DNA of 64,000 nt from Shinisaurus crocodilurus (GCA_021292165.1 CM037878.1:288038971-288102970), one strand, 5' to 3'. Positions 30,141 through 41,345 are shown, numbered from the stretch's first letter. Made by a program: numbers and translations. Notes: generated from the letters alone by a model not told the origin.

Positions 30141-30532
30141 GATATCCGGCTTCTGGGAGAGCGCAGTGAGAGCGTCTCTCACATTTCCCCCTCTTGGTCC
30201 TCACCTATCCAATCCTCACTTCCCAGGAGCTCGTTCCTGGCCTCTCTGCCAATCCCTGCCTTGTCCGTCTGATAAAGACCCGAAGCGGGAGTCTCTCTGG
30301 GTCGGGCTTGCCTGGCTAGATGTCTGTTACCAGCTGCTGCTAAGGATGGATGGATGGATCCGGTCTTTGGCAGCAAAAAATCACCTCTTTGGGAGGAGGG
30401 GGAAACTGGTTCTAACAGCCCCTTCCTCCATTCCCCCGCCAGCAGGCACGATCCTTGCATGTGTATAGTCCACGGATGAAGATGAAACCAAGTAAACCAT
30501 GCTGGCCCCTAAGAAAAATTCCAAAGGCACTG
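30141..30532. other. Unassigned, 0.4 kb
   Basis: No family or exon recognised; ATGGATGGATGGAT near 30345. Confidence 0.3.
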
Positions 30533-30887
30533 ACTGGGTTCAGACAACACGATAACCCACACTCAAGCCCTGAGTAGGGGTTGAGTGTGGCTTGTCGTTG
30601 AACCGTGGGTTGTTGTTGAAACGTGGGTTATGATGTTGTCTGAACCCAGGTGCGCTCACAAGCCGTGGCTTGTTAACCACAAACAACCCATGAAGAGAAC
30701 CCATGATTTGTTGTTGGGTTGTGAACTGTGGGTCGTTCACCATGGTTTGTTATCTCGGCTGGGTTCAGACAACACGATAACCCACGGTTCAGCAACAACC
30801 CATGGTTCAGCAACAACCCACGGTTCAACGACAACCCATACTCAACCCTTGAGTGTGGGTTATCGTGTTGTCGTCTCTGAACTCAGT
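30533..30887. mobile_element. dhG double-hairpin element, copy 3
   Basis: ACTGGGTTCAGACAACACG to CTCTGAACTCAGT; internal second start GGCTGGGTTCAGACAAC near 30757. Three near-identical GTTCAGCAACAACCCA units in the second hairpin. Confidence 0.72.
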
Positions 30888-31246
30888 CAATACCTTCATT
30901 AGGACCAAGCAAATATGCCAAAAAATTGTGGACAAACTTTCAGGATCTCCAGGTCTCCTCATCAGGCAAGGTGTTACAGAAAGCAGATGGAGAGGAGGAG
31001 GAGAAAGGCAAAGGGGGAAGGGAGAGGCTGCCTTGAAGCTGAAGTCATGAAGTCTGCACCGTCAGAGTCTTAAGATGGAGTGAAGGAGGTGGCACAGACT
31101 CCTGAAGGTTTGTAGTACAAGTCCCATCATCCCTGACCCTCAGCCATGCTGGCTGGGGCTGATGGGAGTTATAGTCCAAAACACCTGGAAGGAAGACTGG
31201 ATTAGGCTTTACTAGGTGTCATGCATGTTTCAGGTTACACCTAGGG
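30888..31246. other. Unassigned, with hpC half
   Basis: An hpC half element (CCATCATCCCTGACCCTCAG...CAAAACACCTGGAAGG) at about 31098-31192. Confidence 0.45.
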
Positions 31247-32150
31247 CAGTGATGGCGAACCCTTTTGAGCCCGAGTGCCCAAACTGCAACACAAAACCAA
31301 CTTATTTATTTCAAAGTGCCAACACTGCAATTAAACCTGAATACCGAGGTTTTAGTTTGAGAAAAACAACTCATACAGTTGTCCGAACTAATGAACATCT
31401 TTTGTCTTAAAAGAAAAACACAATAACAGAGCTTTCAATGATACCGGTTTTTGTTGGGAAAAAAATCAACTCAAAAAAATATTATAGTACTACATTGTAC
31501 ACATAGCCTGAAGGGAATTTATACAAACTTTTAAAATAATTAGGCACATGTATTTTTGGATAAGGGATTCTCAACTTGTAATATGATTATATGCCAGATT
31601 GAAATTGTATGGGGCAAGCTTTACCCCGGGTCCTTTCCCTGCTTCTACAGGTGTCGGATTAGTAAAAGTAAAAGTCAACCTGTACTAGGATGAGCAGGAT
31701 AAACATGAAAAGTTTAACACATTTTAAACACTTTATGTCTTGGACTGCAAACACTGCATTAGGTAAAAGTTTGCATTGGGCATGCTTTTGCACAATTAAT
31801 GTGATTTTTGCTATTGCCTGCATGCTGATAATTTGTCAAACCTTGGCTCATACTCCGTTAGTTTGAGAGCAACACATGCAGCACTCGGGTCAACTGTTAG
31901 GGCTTTACAGCCATGCTCTGTGCATCATTCTTCAAAATCTTTTAAATGTGATAACAATGTAGAAAAGAATTCTGTAACAGGAATTCTAGAATAAAATCAT
32001 TCTGTTCCACACTGTGAGAAAGAACAAGATCATTAGTGTTTTGCAGAAGGTGACGGTCTTTTCACGATCTGGTGACCAATGGCTCGAGTGCCCACAGAGA
32101 GGTCCCTGCGTGCCAGTTGAGGTACCCGTGCCATAGGTTCGCCATCACTG
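31247..32150. mobile_element. hAT element, non-autonomous, OC1-like ends
   Basis: Ends CAGTGATGGCGAACC / GGTTCGCCATCACTG (15 of 15), duplication ACCTAGGG (31239-31246, 32151-32158). The subterminal GAGTGCCCAAACTGCAAC resembles, from memory, the OposCharlie/OC1 group known for horizontal spread. 904 bp, no transposase frame. Confidence 0.88.
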
Positions 32151-32158
32151 ACCTAGGG

Positions 32159-32761
32159 CTTTTGGGACCAAGAACGACTTAGGACGCAATCCTTGGCAAG
32201 TTTAGACAGAAAAAAGGCCTACAGCTCCCAGCATGCCCCAGCCAGCATAGCCTTTAATGGCTGATTTCCCCCATTTCCGAAAATGTAATATCCACTTGTT
32301 ACCTGGATTTATGTCCAACCTTGGGCAAGAAAACCAGGTACTTTGGTAGGCTGAGAACAAAACTAAAGCAAAGCACAGCAAGTTCCCCCCCCCCCCCATA
32401 TATATATTAGCAAAGCTGGAGGTTAATTTTGGGCTGCAGCACTAGGTATAAAAAATGTGGGTGGTGTGAACTAGTGGCTAGAGCAGGGGTGCAGAACCTC
32501 AGGCCCACGGGCTAAAACCAGCCCACCTGGACTCCCACAATCCTGCCTTCTGGGGTTCCCAGAGGGCCACGCCCCTTTGCCCCAGCTGCCAATCGTTTGA
32601 TGGTTTCCCAGCTTTGGCAGTTCTTTCCCCAATTCTAAAATTCTAAATAAATAAATAAATAAATAGAAGGTGGAAATGCCTCCCCGAAGACTTAGTTACT
32701 GGCTTTCAGCTAGTTAAGAGCTTTCAGCTAAAATATGCTGGTATTTTTATTTTTTCCCTTG
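32159..32761. other. Repeat scraps
   Basis: CTCCCAGCATGCCCC scrap at 32225, C run at 32386-32398, a hAT-like fragment (CAGGGGTGCAGAACCTCAGG) at 32484-32600 and an AAATA run at 32645-32665. Confidence 0.45.
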
Positions 32762-32931
32762 TCGCTGAGTCAGACTCTGGGTCTGTCTAGCCCAGACCGA
32801 CTGGCAGCCGCTGCTCTCCAGGTTCCTAGGCAGGGTTTTTTTCCTGTCCTGCTTGGAGATGCCGGGGGGGATTGAACCTGGAACCCTTCTGCCTGCAAAG
32901 CAGGTGCTCTACCACTGAGCCGTTTCTCAGC
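32762..32931 (-). mobile_element. tRNA-SINE
   Basis: GAGTCAGACTCTGG, GACTGGCAGCCGCTGC, GATTGAACCTGGAACCC, GCTCTACCACTGAGC: full reverse copy including A- and B-box complements. Confidence 0.82.
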
Positions 32932-33146
32932 CAGGGCTGACTCCAGAAAGTGGCAAGACTGGCCATTCAACAGAGCCCCGAAGTGAAGAGCCAACTGCCC
33001 CATCAGTAGTATCCCCATCCCCATGTATCCCAGAGAGGACCCAAGAAGGTCAGGTGTAATCATTCTCAGCACGCATGCCCCTAGGAGAGAAGGGTCCTTG
33101 GTTGGTGCCTCCCCAAAGGCTCCCCAAGATCCTGGAGTCAGCACTG
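32932..33146. mobile_element. Possible hAT relic
   Basis: CAGGGCTGACTCCAG / CTGGAGTCAGCACTG inverted ends, 14 of 15 matched; no duplication found. Confidence 0.5.
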
Positions 33147-33906
33147 ATCCATAGCAAATTGCTTGACGTTCTAGTAATTCCCGAAAATTACTGCTGCATG
33201 GGGTGATGTTTCCCTCCCTCCCTCCCCCCCCCCCCCGACTGAGTATGCTCATAGTAGCCAACAATAAAGAATGATCTTGTTACTGGAGACAGAGCAACCT
33301 ATCAAAGCCATTTGTCTGTCTCTCTCTCTAGCTGTACATCCCAAATTAATGTTAGCGTGTCCTCATTTGGCCTCCATCTTCCCATCTCTTTCGCTTCCAC
33401 ATAACGAGACTTACGTATTTAGCTGGCTGGCTAAGCTCAGCTCTCATCCACTCAACTTGCTCCACTTGTATGCGGCCGGTAAAATGCTTCACAGCCCATT
33501 TGGTAAGAGGAGGAAAAAATCCAAGGCCAGTGTGGTGCAGTTGGGTACAGTTTTTCATTTCTTGAACAAGGGGCACAAGTTTATCCAGCATCAGCACCCT
33601 CTGGTCTGGAAATCCTTTCCCACAAACCCCCGACTATTCAGCAGCAAGGGAAATGCACTCTTCGTCTGCTCAGAGGCAGTTAAATTGAGGGGGACTCATT
33701 TTTCATATGATTCAGGTTTGAAAACAGGCTAAGGCTAAGCCTGACACAAATCCAGCTCTGAGAGCTGGATTTGGACCATAAGAATGGTTTCTGTGTTGCT
33801 CTGAGGACATTATCCCCCTAGACTCAACCTCTGCCCCACCAACCAAAGTGGGCACCAGATGCTACTGCCATAGAGACCTGGCTTACCTCCCTGCAAAGCT
33901 GCAGAG
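33147..33906. other. Unassigned, 0.76 kb
   Basis: C run at 33223-33236. A 153-codon frame at 33271-33732 has no family signature or good splice context; not called. Confidence 0.3.
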
Positions 33907-34064
33907 CTCAGTGGGCAGCATTAGGCAATGCACCGTCTCTCTGCCTGTCCCGCTCTGCAGGGCTGTTGTGATGATAAATAAGCCCACTGAGAATTATACA
34001 CCACTTTGTATATTGGCAAGCAATATAGGCACAGAACAGGTGCAGTGAAGTGGTTAGGAGGGTA
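33907..34064 (+). repeat. 158-bp direct repeat, copy 1
   Basis: Identical to 34552-34709 except two substitutions. Begins CTCAGTGGGCAGCATTAGG and ends GTTAGGAGGGTA. Confidence 0.92.
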
Positions 34065-34551
34065 GAAACATACCTACAACAAGGGACTATGTTTAAAACC
34101 CTGACAGAAACAAAGCATAGAAACTTAAAAGTCAAGAATTGTATATATAAAATATAACCGTAAAATATAGTAAAATAGATTAAATTTTATAATGTAATGT
34201 AAAAATTTCCAGAAATATTTTTTTAAAAAAATTATATATAGAAAACATGTATAAGACAGAAACAATTAGACCTGTAAAATACAACGACTTTAGGGCTGAA
34301 GATGATAATAATGTCCTTTCAGACTTGAGGACCTCTATCTCTAGATGGAGTATTATTAGTGCCAAAGTTTTTTTGTTTGATGCTTCCAGAGAAATGTCCT
34401 CACAGCATGTAAGCTTTCTTTACTCTTGTGTAGAAGCCAAACGCGTTTCGGCCCAAAGGCCTTCTTCAGTGGCCCTGTAGTTTTCACTTAAGTCAATATA
34501 CAAGCTAATGCTCTGTATCTCTCCAATTCAAGGTTGGTTTCATCTACCAAA
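34065..34551. other. 487-bp segment between direct repeats
   Basis: AT-rich. Holds ACGCGTTTCGGCCCAAAGGCC near 34441, a word pattern I have seen in reptile and fish repeats but cannot name. Confidence 0.4.
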
Positions 34552-34709
34552 CTCAGTGGGCAGCATTAGGCAATGCACCGTCTCTCTGCCTGTCCCGCTC
34601 TGCAGGGCTGTTGTGATGATAAATAAACCCACTGAGAATTATACGCCACTTTGTATATTGGCAAGCAATATAGGCACAGAACAGGTGCAGTGAAGTGGTT
34701 AGGAGGGTA
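34552..34709 (+). repeat. 158-bp direct repeat, copy 2
   Basis: See copy 1; the substitutions are AAACCC for AAGCCC and ACGCC for ACACC. Confidence 0.92.
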
Positions 34710-34747
34710 ACATGTGAGCTGGCAAGCCTGCCTCTCATTCAAATTTC

Positions 34748-34825
34748 AGCTATGCTGGCTGGGGCATGCTGGGAGTTGTAGGCCAAAAACATCTGGGGAC
34801 CCAAGGTTGGAGAGCAGTGGCCTAA
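34748..34825. mobile_element. hpA half element
   Basis: GCTATGCTGGCTGGGGC to GGTTGGAGAGCAGTGG, right arm with mixed hpA/hpB end. Confidence 0.7.
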
Positions 34826-35343
34826 AGGGAGGGGGCATTGCATCTCGGAAACCATGACTTGCAGCAGTATAGACGGGGGTACACCACAGGGCAGCCTAAG
34901 CAAAAGATTGGCCCTTTCTGAACGCGGCCATTTTTTGCAGAGAACACCATGTTCAGACTGGGCAGAAGTGATTTGTTCTGTTTTTCAGCCCCAGCTGTGT
35001 CTGGGCTGTGGCCTTGTATGACTTAAAATAATAATTTAAAAAAAAAAACATGGCCAGAGGCAGCCTTTTGTGGAACATGTTTTCAACTAGGCCTCCTCCT
35101 CCTCCTGCTCGCTGTGTCAGGACACGAATGAGGTGGCCGCTCCTGGATTCCTCAGAAGCAGAGCTCTTGCCCCCTGGCGCCGCGATCCGTGACTCAACGC
35201 TGACGAGAGCATTCCACACACCTCCAAGTCGCAGCAGAGCGTCTCCTGCCTCGGCCGGGGCGCTGCTAGGTACCGTAAAGATCCGGGGCTCAGGTCCACA
35301 GGACAAAATAATGCACAAATTTGCACGTGTTCATTTACATATG
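34826..35343. other. Unassigned, then flank shared with 27 kb
   Basis: 35261-35351 (TAGGTACCG...GAGC words) is the inverse of 27011-27130. The rest is unassigned. Confidence 0.4.
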
Positions 35344-35351
35344 CTCTAAAG

Positions 35352-35492
35352 CAGGGCTCTCTCCACACCCTTGGGTCCCCAGATGTTGCTGGACTACAGC
35401 TCCCAGAATCCCTTGCCATTGGCCATGCTGGCTGGGTATGCCGGGAGCTTTAGGCCAGCAACATCTGGGGACCCAAGGTTGGGAGAGCCCTG
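35352..35492. mobile_element. hpB hairpin MITE
   Basis: Ends CAGGGCTCTC / GAGAGCCCTG, duplication CTCTAAAG (35344-35351, 35493-35500). A small insertion (CTCCACA) in the left arm. Confidence 0.9.
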
Positions 35493-35500
35493 CTCTAAAG

Positions 35501-35929
35501 TCTCTCTGTGTGTGTCTTTAAAGGACCCTGTCTCCTAAGGACACCCTGTTTGTAAAAAGCGATGTATATGGACAGGGGAGAGGAGGGCATTTGGTTTCAG
35601 AACAAATCCTCAGGCAGAAAGATTCAAGGGGGGGAGGCAGGCAGAAGGAGGGAAAGCACATGTGGCCCAGAAGCCAGCCAGTCCAGGGGGATCCGATGCA
35701 ACAGAGATCCTCGGGGGGCCCTGTACTTACCTTTATTCCAGCAAGTGCCCATGGACGGCAGGGTGGTGGGGCAGAGGGCCTCCCGGAGATCCGGGGCTCC
35801 AAATGAAAAAGCTGGGGTTCCAGCCTTAGTGGGCTGCCCTCGAACACCGCCTCTGCTCCTCGGCAATCAAGATGCAGGCCAGCAAGATGCAAATGCTGCA
35901 GCCTCAAAAACGGCCACCAGAAACACAGT
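35501..35929. other. Unassigned, 0.43 kb
   Basis: Purine-rich patches (GGGGAGGCAGGCAG); frames on both strands without family signature. Confidence 0.3.
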
Positions 35930-36235
35930 TGCAATTTGGCAGTGCGGGCGTAGGGGTGGCCACGTGTCCCACCGTACAGAGAACAGTCCTCTGTTTTGGA
36001 GAGCTGGCAGAGAGGACCACCCTCTATTTGAAGGTTTCCTCTCTTTGAAGAGGTGTCCCGACCGTAAGGAGGGAAGACAGCACGGGCCTTGAGGTTGCCC
36101 ATCCACACTCTGCACCCGGGCAGAAGGCCGAGCCAGCAGCCAAGGCCAGTCTTTTCCACCTTGGTGAGATGTATTGTCTTTTTCTTTGAATTATAGTTAT
36201 TATTTCTAAACTTGCATTTAAACAAATTGTGGAGA
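35930..36235 (-). repeat. repD element
   Basis: GGTGGCCACGTGTCCCACC, ATTTGAAGGTTTCCTCTC and GGTTGCCCATCCACACTC align with the other repD copies. Confidence 0.55.
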
Positions 36236-36409
36236 AAGCCCAAACACAAGTTGCACTCACACACACACAATTTTCCCCTAAGGGAGGGGGCGAGGGAGGA
36301 GGGATGAGATCACCAGAGAAGCAACCAGACAGGTCGTCAGCCTCAACAAAGGAGGGTCTCGGTGGAGATCCACAAAAGTCCAGGAAGGACCATCAAGGAC
36401 CATCTAACT

Positions 36410-37000
36410 AGCAGGGCAGTCTCAAAGAGCTGCAAAGTACCAGTACCTCACCTTCTTCCCGGGCAGGAATAAGCCCACCTGAAACGAAGGGGCAGGCATA
36501 AGCCCCCACCTGACCTGGAGGGCGGGGAGAGCGGGAACTCCGGGGTAGAAAACCCCTCTCCCTTCCGGTAGAGGGTTGTTGGGAACCAAGGGTACTTCGG
36601 GGCCAGATCCACCTCCAAAACAAGCAGTCCGAGTACGCCATTCTCATCCACGGACCGCCGACCCGGAGCCAGGCTGACACTGACTAGCCGTATAGTCTTT
36701 GGTATGAGGTAATTGACTAGATTCAGTCCGCTAGTCTGGGAGCCTGTTCATTGGCTAAGGCGGGGGTCAACTAAGGTTGTGTTGACAGTATAGTATTCCT
36801 GGAGAGCTGTTAGTTCCGTTCTGTGTTATTGTATAAACAATTAAAAGCCTTATTTGGTCATTTAAAGGGCTGCGGTTTCCTTTTGTGTGCGAAAGCCTTG
36901 TAGGTGGTCGCTAGCGCTCGGGCGGGTTGTAACTCAGTGCCGGTTAACCCGTTCAGCGCCGAACTCACGCAAAGGATCCTGTTGGTGATCCTTCACACAA
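36410..37000 (+). mobile_element. Possible LTR-retrotransposon remnant
   Basis: A 300-bp stretch rich in coding-like GC gives way to an LTR-like region: TATTGTATAAACAATTAAAAGCC (polyadenylation-like ATTAAA at about 36840) and GGTGGTCGCTAGCGCTCGGG. No second LTR, primer site or protein motif found. Confidence 0.3.
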
Positions 37001-37852
37001 ATAAATTAGCATGTGCAAATATTTCCGCCCAAGGAGGGATATGCCCGCTTTGGAAGAAGTCAAAAAACGTTTGGATAAGACTAGCAAATGTACTTGTAAA
37101 CACAGGAAACTGAATGAAACGGTTACATCTACCCCTCCCCGCCCACCAATTTGTTCCCTTCCCATCTAAACATCTAGACCAGACATCTGTGTGTCGTCGT
37201 CGTCCCCACACACCGGTGGCATCCTGATGTTTTGAACCCATGAGAATTTCTCCGGAATGTTCTTCACGTTGAATCTCCACCAAAAAGCAAGTTTCTTTTC
37301 TACCAAATTGAATGAGAATGTATTTCGTTCTTGTGATCTCTGATCCAGTGTCTGACCCAGCAAGCCAATTCTTATGTTCTTGTGCATCCACAGCTGAAAA
37401 CACTGCTTTAGGCCTATTCCAACCTTCCCCAAATATGCTGGTGACCTCCAAATATGCTGGACTACAATTCCCAACTCATTTTCTCCTCCTAAGCGTCTTT
37501 CCTGTGCAGGATACTGAGCTGCCCTGAACATCCCGTTGTGCAAGGACTGGTGGGGGAGCGCAGAGCAATACACCGAGAGTACACGACAGTACACGACACG
37601 GTGCAGCACACGCACACCCTTGCTCGTCTCCTGCCCAGGCTCTTTTCTTGCCCAACCCTCCGCCTCTCTGTCCTCAAAGGCTTATAAGTCTAGCCCCTGT
37701 GTGCAAAACTGGCTTTGGGATACAGTAGAATAAGATCTTTATAAAACATTGAAAAAGCTTCTCCTCCAATGCTTGGAGAATGAGGAACAGATTAAGAGAT
37801 TATTCATGGGGGATAAGGCTACAAAAGGCTATTGGTCATCATGATGCCTATA
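37001..37852. other. Unassigned, with an hpC half
   Basis: hpC-type CCTTCCCCAAATATGCTGG at about 37425-37475; short GTACACGACA duplications near 37578-37596. No exon. Confidence 0.35.
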
Positions 37853-38286
37853 CAGTAATACCGTATTTTTCCGTGTATAAGACGCCCCCATGTATAAGAC
37901 GCCCCCCCCCACTGGGCAGTTTCGCAACCGTGCGGTTCTCTCCTTGGCTTACTTCCGTGTATAAGACGACCCTCAATTTTTAGTCTAACAATTTTAGGAA
38001 AAAGTATAGTCTTATACATGGAAAAATACTGTGCCTTGGATTGCAAGTGCCTCAACTTGGTTTGAGAGCGTTTTGCAAGACAAGCAAATTTTTAAATATT
38101 TATTTAATATTTTTTTTTACTTGATATACAAGCGACGTCTTGCAATACAAGTACTGTAGTACGGCTTAAATTTAAAATCTCTGTACAAATTTTTTTTGGG
38201 GGGGGGATTTCGTTTTGATATAAGAGTGTTTTGGATTACAAGCGCGTTTCCGGAACGGATTATGCTCTCAATCCAAGGCCTGACTG
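37853..38286. mobile_element. marK MITE interrupted by marN
   Basis: Left end CAGTAATA then marN (37861-38031), then CCTTGGATTGCAAG resumes at 38034. Right end CAATCCAAGGCCTGACTG. Outer right TA is mutated to GA. Confidence 0.85.
37861..38031. mobile_element. marN MITE nested in a marK end
   Basis: CCGTATTTTTCCGTG to GGAAAAATACTG, inserted at the TA eight bases inside the marK terminus; the duplicated right TA reads TG. Confidence 0.85.
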
Positions 38287-38289
38287 GAC

Positions 38290-38500
38290 ATTAGTAGTAG
38301 GCGATCGCTCGTGACCGAGTAAGATTGCCTTCCAGGATAAATCAATAAACAAAAAATTACAAAAAGAAAATTATATAAAGAGGAAATTGTATAAAATTGT
38401 GTAGGCTCTAGCGATGGGTCCATAAGTGACTGTGGAGGCCAATTCTAGATCCACACACAGGCAGCTTCCCACAGTGAGGACACAGGTTACCAGATGGAAG
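38290..38500 (-). mobile_element. Zinc-finger LINE 3' end
   Basis: GGCGATCGCTCGTGACCGAG to GGTTACCAGATGGAAGAT; encodes the SGNLCPHCGKL...HSHLWTHR end only, with a short insertion in the finger. Confidence 0.82.
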
Positions 38501-38690
38501 ATACATTACCTCCAATATATCAGAGACAAATGCTGCTGAATTCCAGTGGCTGGAACTACTACGAGCAGGAGGGTGCATGACTTTCCCATTGGGGCTTCCA
38601 GTGGCCATTGTACAAAGAGAATGCTGGACTAGAGAGGCCTTTGGTCTGATCCAGCCTGGCTCTTCGTATGTTCTTAGCACATAATTCATG
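38501..38690 (-). mobile_element. CR1/L3 tail fragment
   Basis: TGCTGGACTAGAGAGGCC, GTCTGATCCAGCCTGGC, TATGTTCTTAG. Confidence 0.6.
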
Positions 38691-38791
38691 GTATTTGCTG
38701 CTCCAAGATGCAGGGCTGCCTTTAAAAGCCATCTGACTTAAATGACTTTACAATGGGATCAGGCAAATGTATGGAGGTGTTGCCTATATAT

Positions 38792-39106
38792 CAGGGGTGT
38801 TGAATGACTTTCAGCCCAGAGCCAAATTCCATTTCAGGAGCTGCATTCTGGTAGTGGGCGTGGCTAAAGGCAAAGGGGGAGGGACCAAAGGCAACCCCCA
38901 CCCCACCCCAGCATATTTTGGTTTGAAGCACTTGTTTCCAGTAACTAGCGCCTTAGGAAAGGCATTTCAACCGTTTAGAATGGAGGAAAAACTGCACAGA
39001 AGCCAGGAAACCACGAAGCAATTTCCCAGGGGGAAAGGGGTGAGGGCTAGACTGGGACCCCAGGAAAGTTAAATTGGGGCCTCAGGCCTGAGGGTCCGCA
39101 CCCCTG
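38792..39106. mobile_element. hAT-like element
   Basis: CAGGGGTGTTGAATG / GGGTCCGCACCCCTG ends; CCTATAT flanks both sides, out of register by one or two bases. Interior GGTAGTGGGCGTGGC. Confidence 0.6.
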
Positions 39107-39107
39107 C

Positions 39108-39330
39108 CCTATATGGAACATCCCGCTCATGGTGACTATATGCTACCTCCAATGTCAGAAGCAGCAGTTGCAGGGGAACCCGAAGAGGAGGGTGCTCTTC
39201 CAGTATTGTTCTGCTGTGGACCTCCCATCGGGGCCTCTGGTTGGACCATTGTACGAACAGAATGCTGACCCAGATTTGCCTTTGGCCTGATCCAGCAAGG
39301 ATCTTCTCATGTTCTTAGGTGTGGTAGAGG
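39108..39330 (-). mobile_element. CR1/L3 tail fragment
   Basis: TATGCTACCTCCAATGTC to TCTTCTCATGTTCTTAG. Confidence 0.6.
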
Positions 39331-39608
39331 TTCCCATGGACCCTGACAGATACAGCCCCCCCCCCCAATCCCACGGTCATTATGGGCAGCTAGTCACAGG
39401 TTCCTATCGCTGGTCCGGGATGGAAATGTGCATCAGAAGTTGCATCCTCCACCCAGTTTGAAGGGGACATGCGCTTGAGACTGCCTCGATATTCGGAATG
39501 CCTGTGGAAGCCCTGCTTCCAGAAGCAGATCTCCATTGCTGGATTGGGGGTCAGGGACGGGACAAGGCTATACCCGTGACCAAGAGCAATCCTGCAAAGA
39601 ATCTAGTG
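39331..39608. other. Unassigned
   Basis: C run at 39357-39367; nothing else recognised. Confidence 0.3.
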
Positions 39609-39894
39609 CAGGGCCAGGGCTCTCCAACCTTGGCCTTGGGTCCCCAGATGTTTTTTTTCATAGATTCATAGATCATAGAATTGGAAGGGGCCTACAAGGC
39701 CATCGAGTCCGACCCCCTGCTCAATGCAGGAAACTAGAGGAGGGGGTCTCCCATCCAAGTAATAACCAGGCCTGACTCTGCTTAGCTTTCGCTGGACTAC
39801 AGCTCCCAGAATCCCTTGCCATTAGCCATGCTGGCTGGGTATGCTGGGAGCTGTAGGCCAGCAACATCTGGGGACCCAAGGTTGGAGAGCCCTG
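39609..39894. mobile_element. hpB MITE split by a 5S-SINE
   Basis: Left arm to about 39650, right part from 39791 to GAGAGCCCTG. The start shows two 6-bp tandem duplications (CAGGGC, CTTGGC). Flanks ATCTAGTG / CTCTAGCG share 6 of 8 bases. Confidence 0.75.
39657..39790 (-). mobile_element. 5S-SINE nested in hpB
   Basis: Reverse copy: ATAGATTCATAGATCATAG tail, CCCCCTGCTCAATGCAGG, GGTCTCCCATCCAAG, CTGCTTAGCTTTC; 5'-truncated inside the 5S-like part. Confidence 0.85.
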
Positions 39895-40589
39895 CTCTAG
39901 CGCCTTTCCCATAGATGAGAGTATCATCGCTCAACCAAACAGAGAGCATAAAGCCAGGGAGGGGGTAGAGATGTTGTCCTCTCCCTCCTTTTATTTTAAA
40001 TTAAAGATGTTAGCTTGGGAAGAAGGAGAAATGTTTCACCCCACATTTTATTCCTTGTCTTGAGTTATAATCTTTTTGAAACAAAGAGAGGGAGGGAGGG
40101 AGAGATGTGTAGCTGCCAAACCTTAACCCTAAAATGGCTCTTAAAGATGTCGTTGTACGCACATAAAACTCAGAGCGTTCCCAGCTTGGAAACATGATTC
40201 CCAAGGAGGGGGAAATTGTGAAGAGGGCCCTTTAACGGCTGGCGGCCAGGACTCCTGACATCTGGATTTCCTTTAGCTGCTCTGCAAGATTTTTCCGGAG
40301 TTGCATCATGCAGACTCCCAGAATTTTCTGGAAATCCATGCCTCTGCGGAGACCTCAGGTCTAAATTGTATATACTACACAGTCGGAGTGTTGCATAAGT
40401 TTGCAAATGGTAATTTTCTCCTCTGGATTATTATTACCGGTATTTTTTAAATAGGAAGAATTCAGGTTTGTCCGAATGAAACGTTGTGTGTGGTTTCTGC
40501 TCGTTGTCCCTCTAATATTTGAAGAAGGGATCCATACAATCCGAGGAATAAACGCAGACTATCCAGGATCAGCCCCTGGAATGTGGTTC
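39895..40589. other. Unassigned, 0.7 kb
   Basis: No repeat family or exon recognised; GGGAGGGAGGGAGAG near 40089. Confidence 0.3.
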
Positions 40590-40611
40590 TAGAATTGTAT
40601 TAGGTGAGGCT

Positions 40612-41265
40612 GTGGATGTGCTGAACCGGAGCCTGTCTGCGACAATGGACTGGATGAGAGCTAACAAACTGAAGCTCAGTCCAGACAAGACTGAGATGCT
40701 GTTAGTGGGCGGTTCCTCTGACCGGATGGAGGGTGTTCAGCCTGTTCTGGACGGGGTTGCACTCCCCTTGAAGGAGCAGGTTCGTAGCTTGGGCGTTCTC
40801 CTTGAGCCATCTTTGTCACTTGAGGCTCAAGTGGCCTCAGTGGCACGGAGTGCCTTCTACCAGCTTCGGCTGGTGGCCCAGCTACACCCCTATCTGGACA
40901 GGGATAGCCTGGTTTCAGTAATCTACGCTCTGGGAATCTCAAAGCTAGACTACTGCAAAGCACTTTACTTGGGGCTGCCCTGGAAGACTGTTCAGAAGCT
41001 GCAGCTTGTGCAGAATGCGGCAGCCAGACTCATTACTGGGACCAGAAGGTCCAGACTTATATCACCAGTTCCGGCCTGCTTGCACTGGCTGCCTGTATGC
41101 TTCGAAGCCCGATTCAAGGTGCTGGTCTTGACCTTTAAAGACCTACACGGCTTGGGACCGCAGTACTTGACGGAACGCCTCTCCCGACCACAATCTACCC
41201 GGGCAGTACGCTCAGCATCTGGGGCCTTCCTCCGACTGCCACCTCCGAGGGAGTCTGGCTGGCTG
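40612..41265 (+). pseudogene. L2-type LINE ORF2 C-terminal fragment
   Basis: Open for about 218 codons. MRANKLKLSPDKTEMLLVG follows the RT active site; SKLDYCKALYLGLPWKTVQKLQLVQNAAARLITG and PACLHWLPVCFEARFKVLVLTFKDLHGLGPQYLTE are typical of L2/CR1-group LINE C-termini (key words QNAAARL, LHWLPV, GLGPQYL). Endonuclease and RT core are missing. The frame then runs into an hpC half, so the end of the open frame is not the true protein end. Confidence 0.82.
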
Positions 41266-41345
41266 GGGGTGCTGGGAGTTGTAATCCAACACATCTGGAG
41301 GGTGACCGGCCAGATGGGCGATTCATAAATATAAGAAATAAATAA
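41266..41345 (+). mobile_element. hpC half plus L2-type 3' tail
   Basis: GGGTGCTGGGAGTTGTAATC...CATCTGGAGGGTG, then CCAGATGGGCGATTCATAAATA, the same tail as at 15690. Confidence 0.6.

Noticed and set aside
33271..33732. Possible small gene, 153 codons
   Set aside because: No domain or signal I can name, no splice sites or promoter signs, and flanked by repeats; chance frame is more likely.
40612..41328. Host gene for the 238-codon frame
   Set aside because: The sequence is LINE ORF2 C-terminus (QNAAARL, LHWLPV, GLGPQYL) followed by an L2-type tail, and the last residues come from an hpC fragment.
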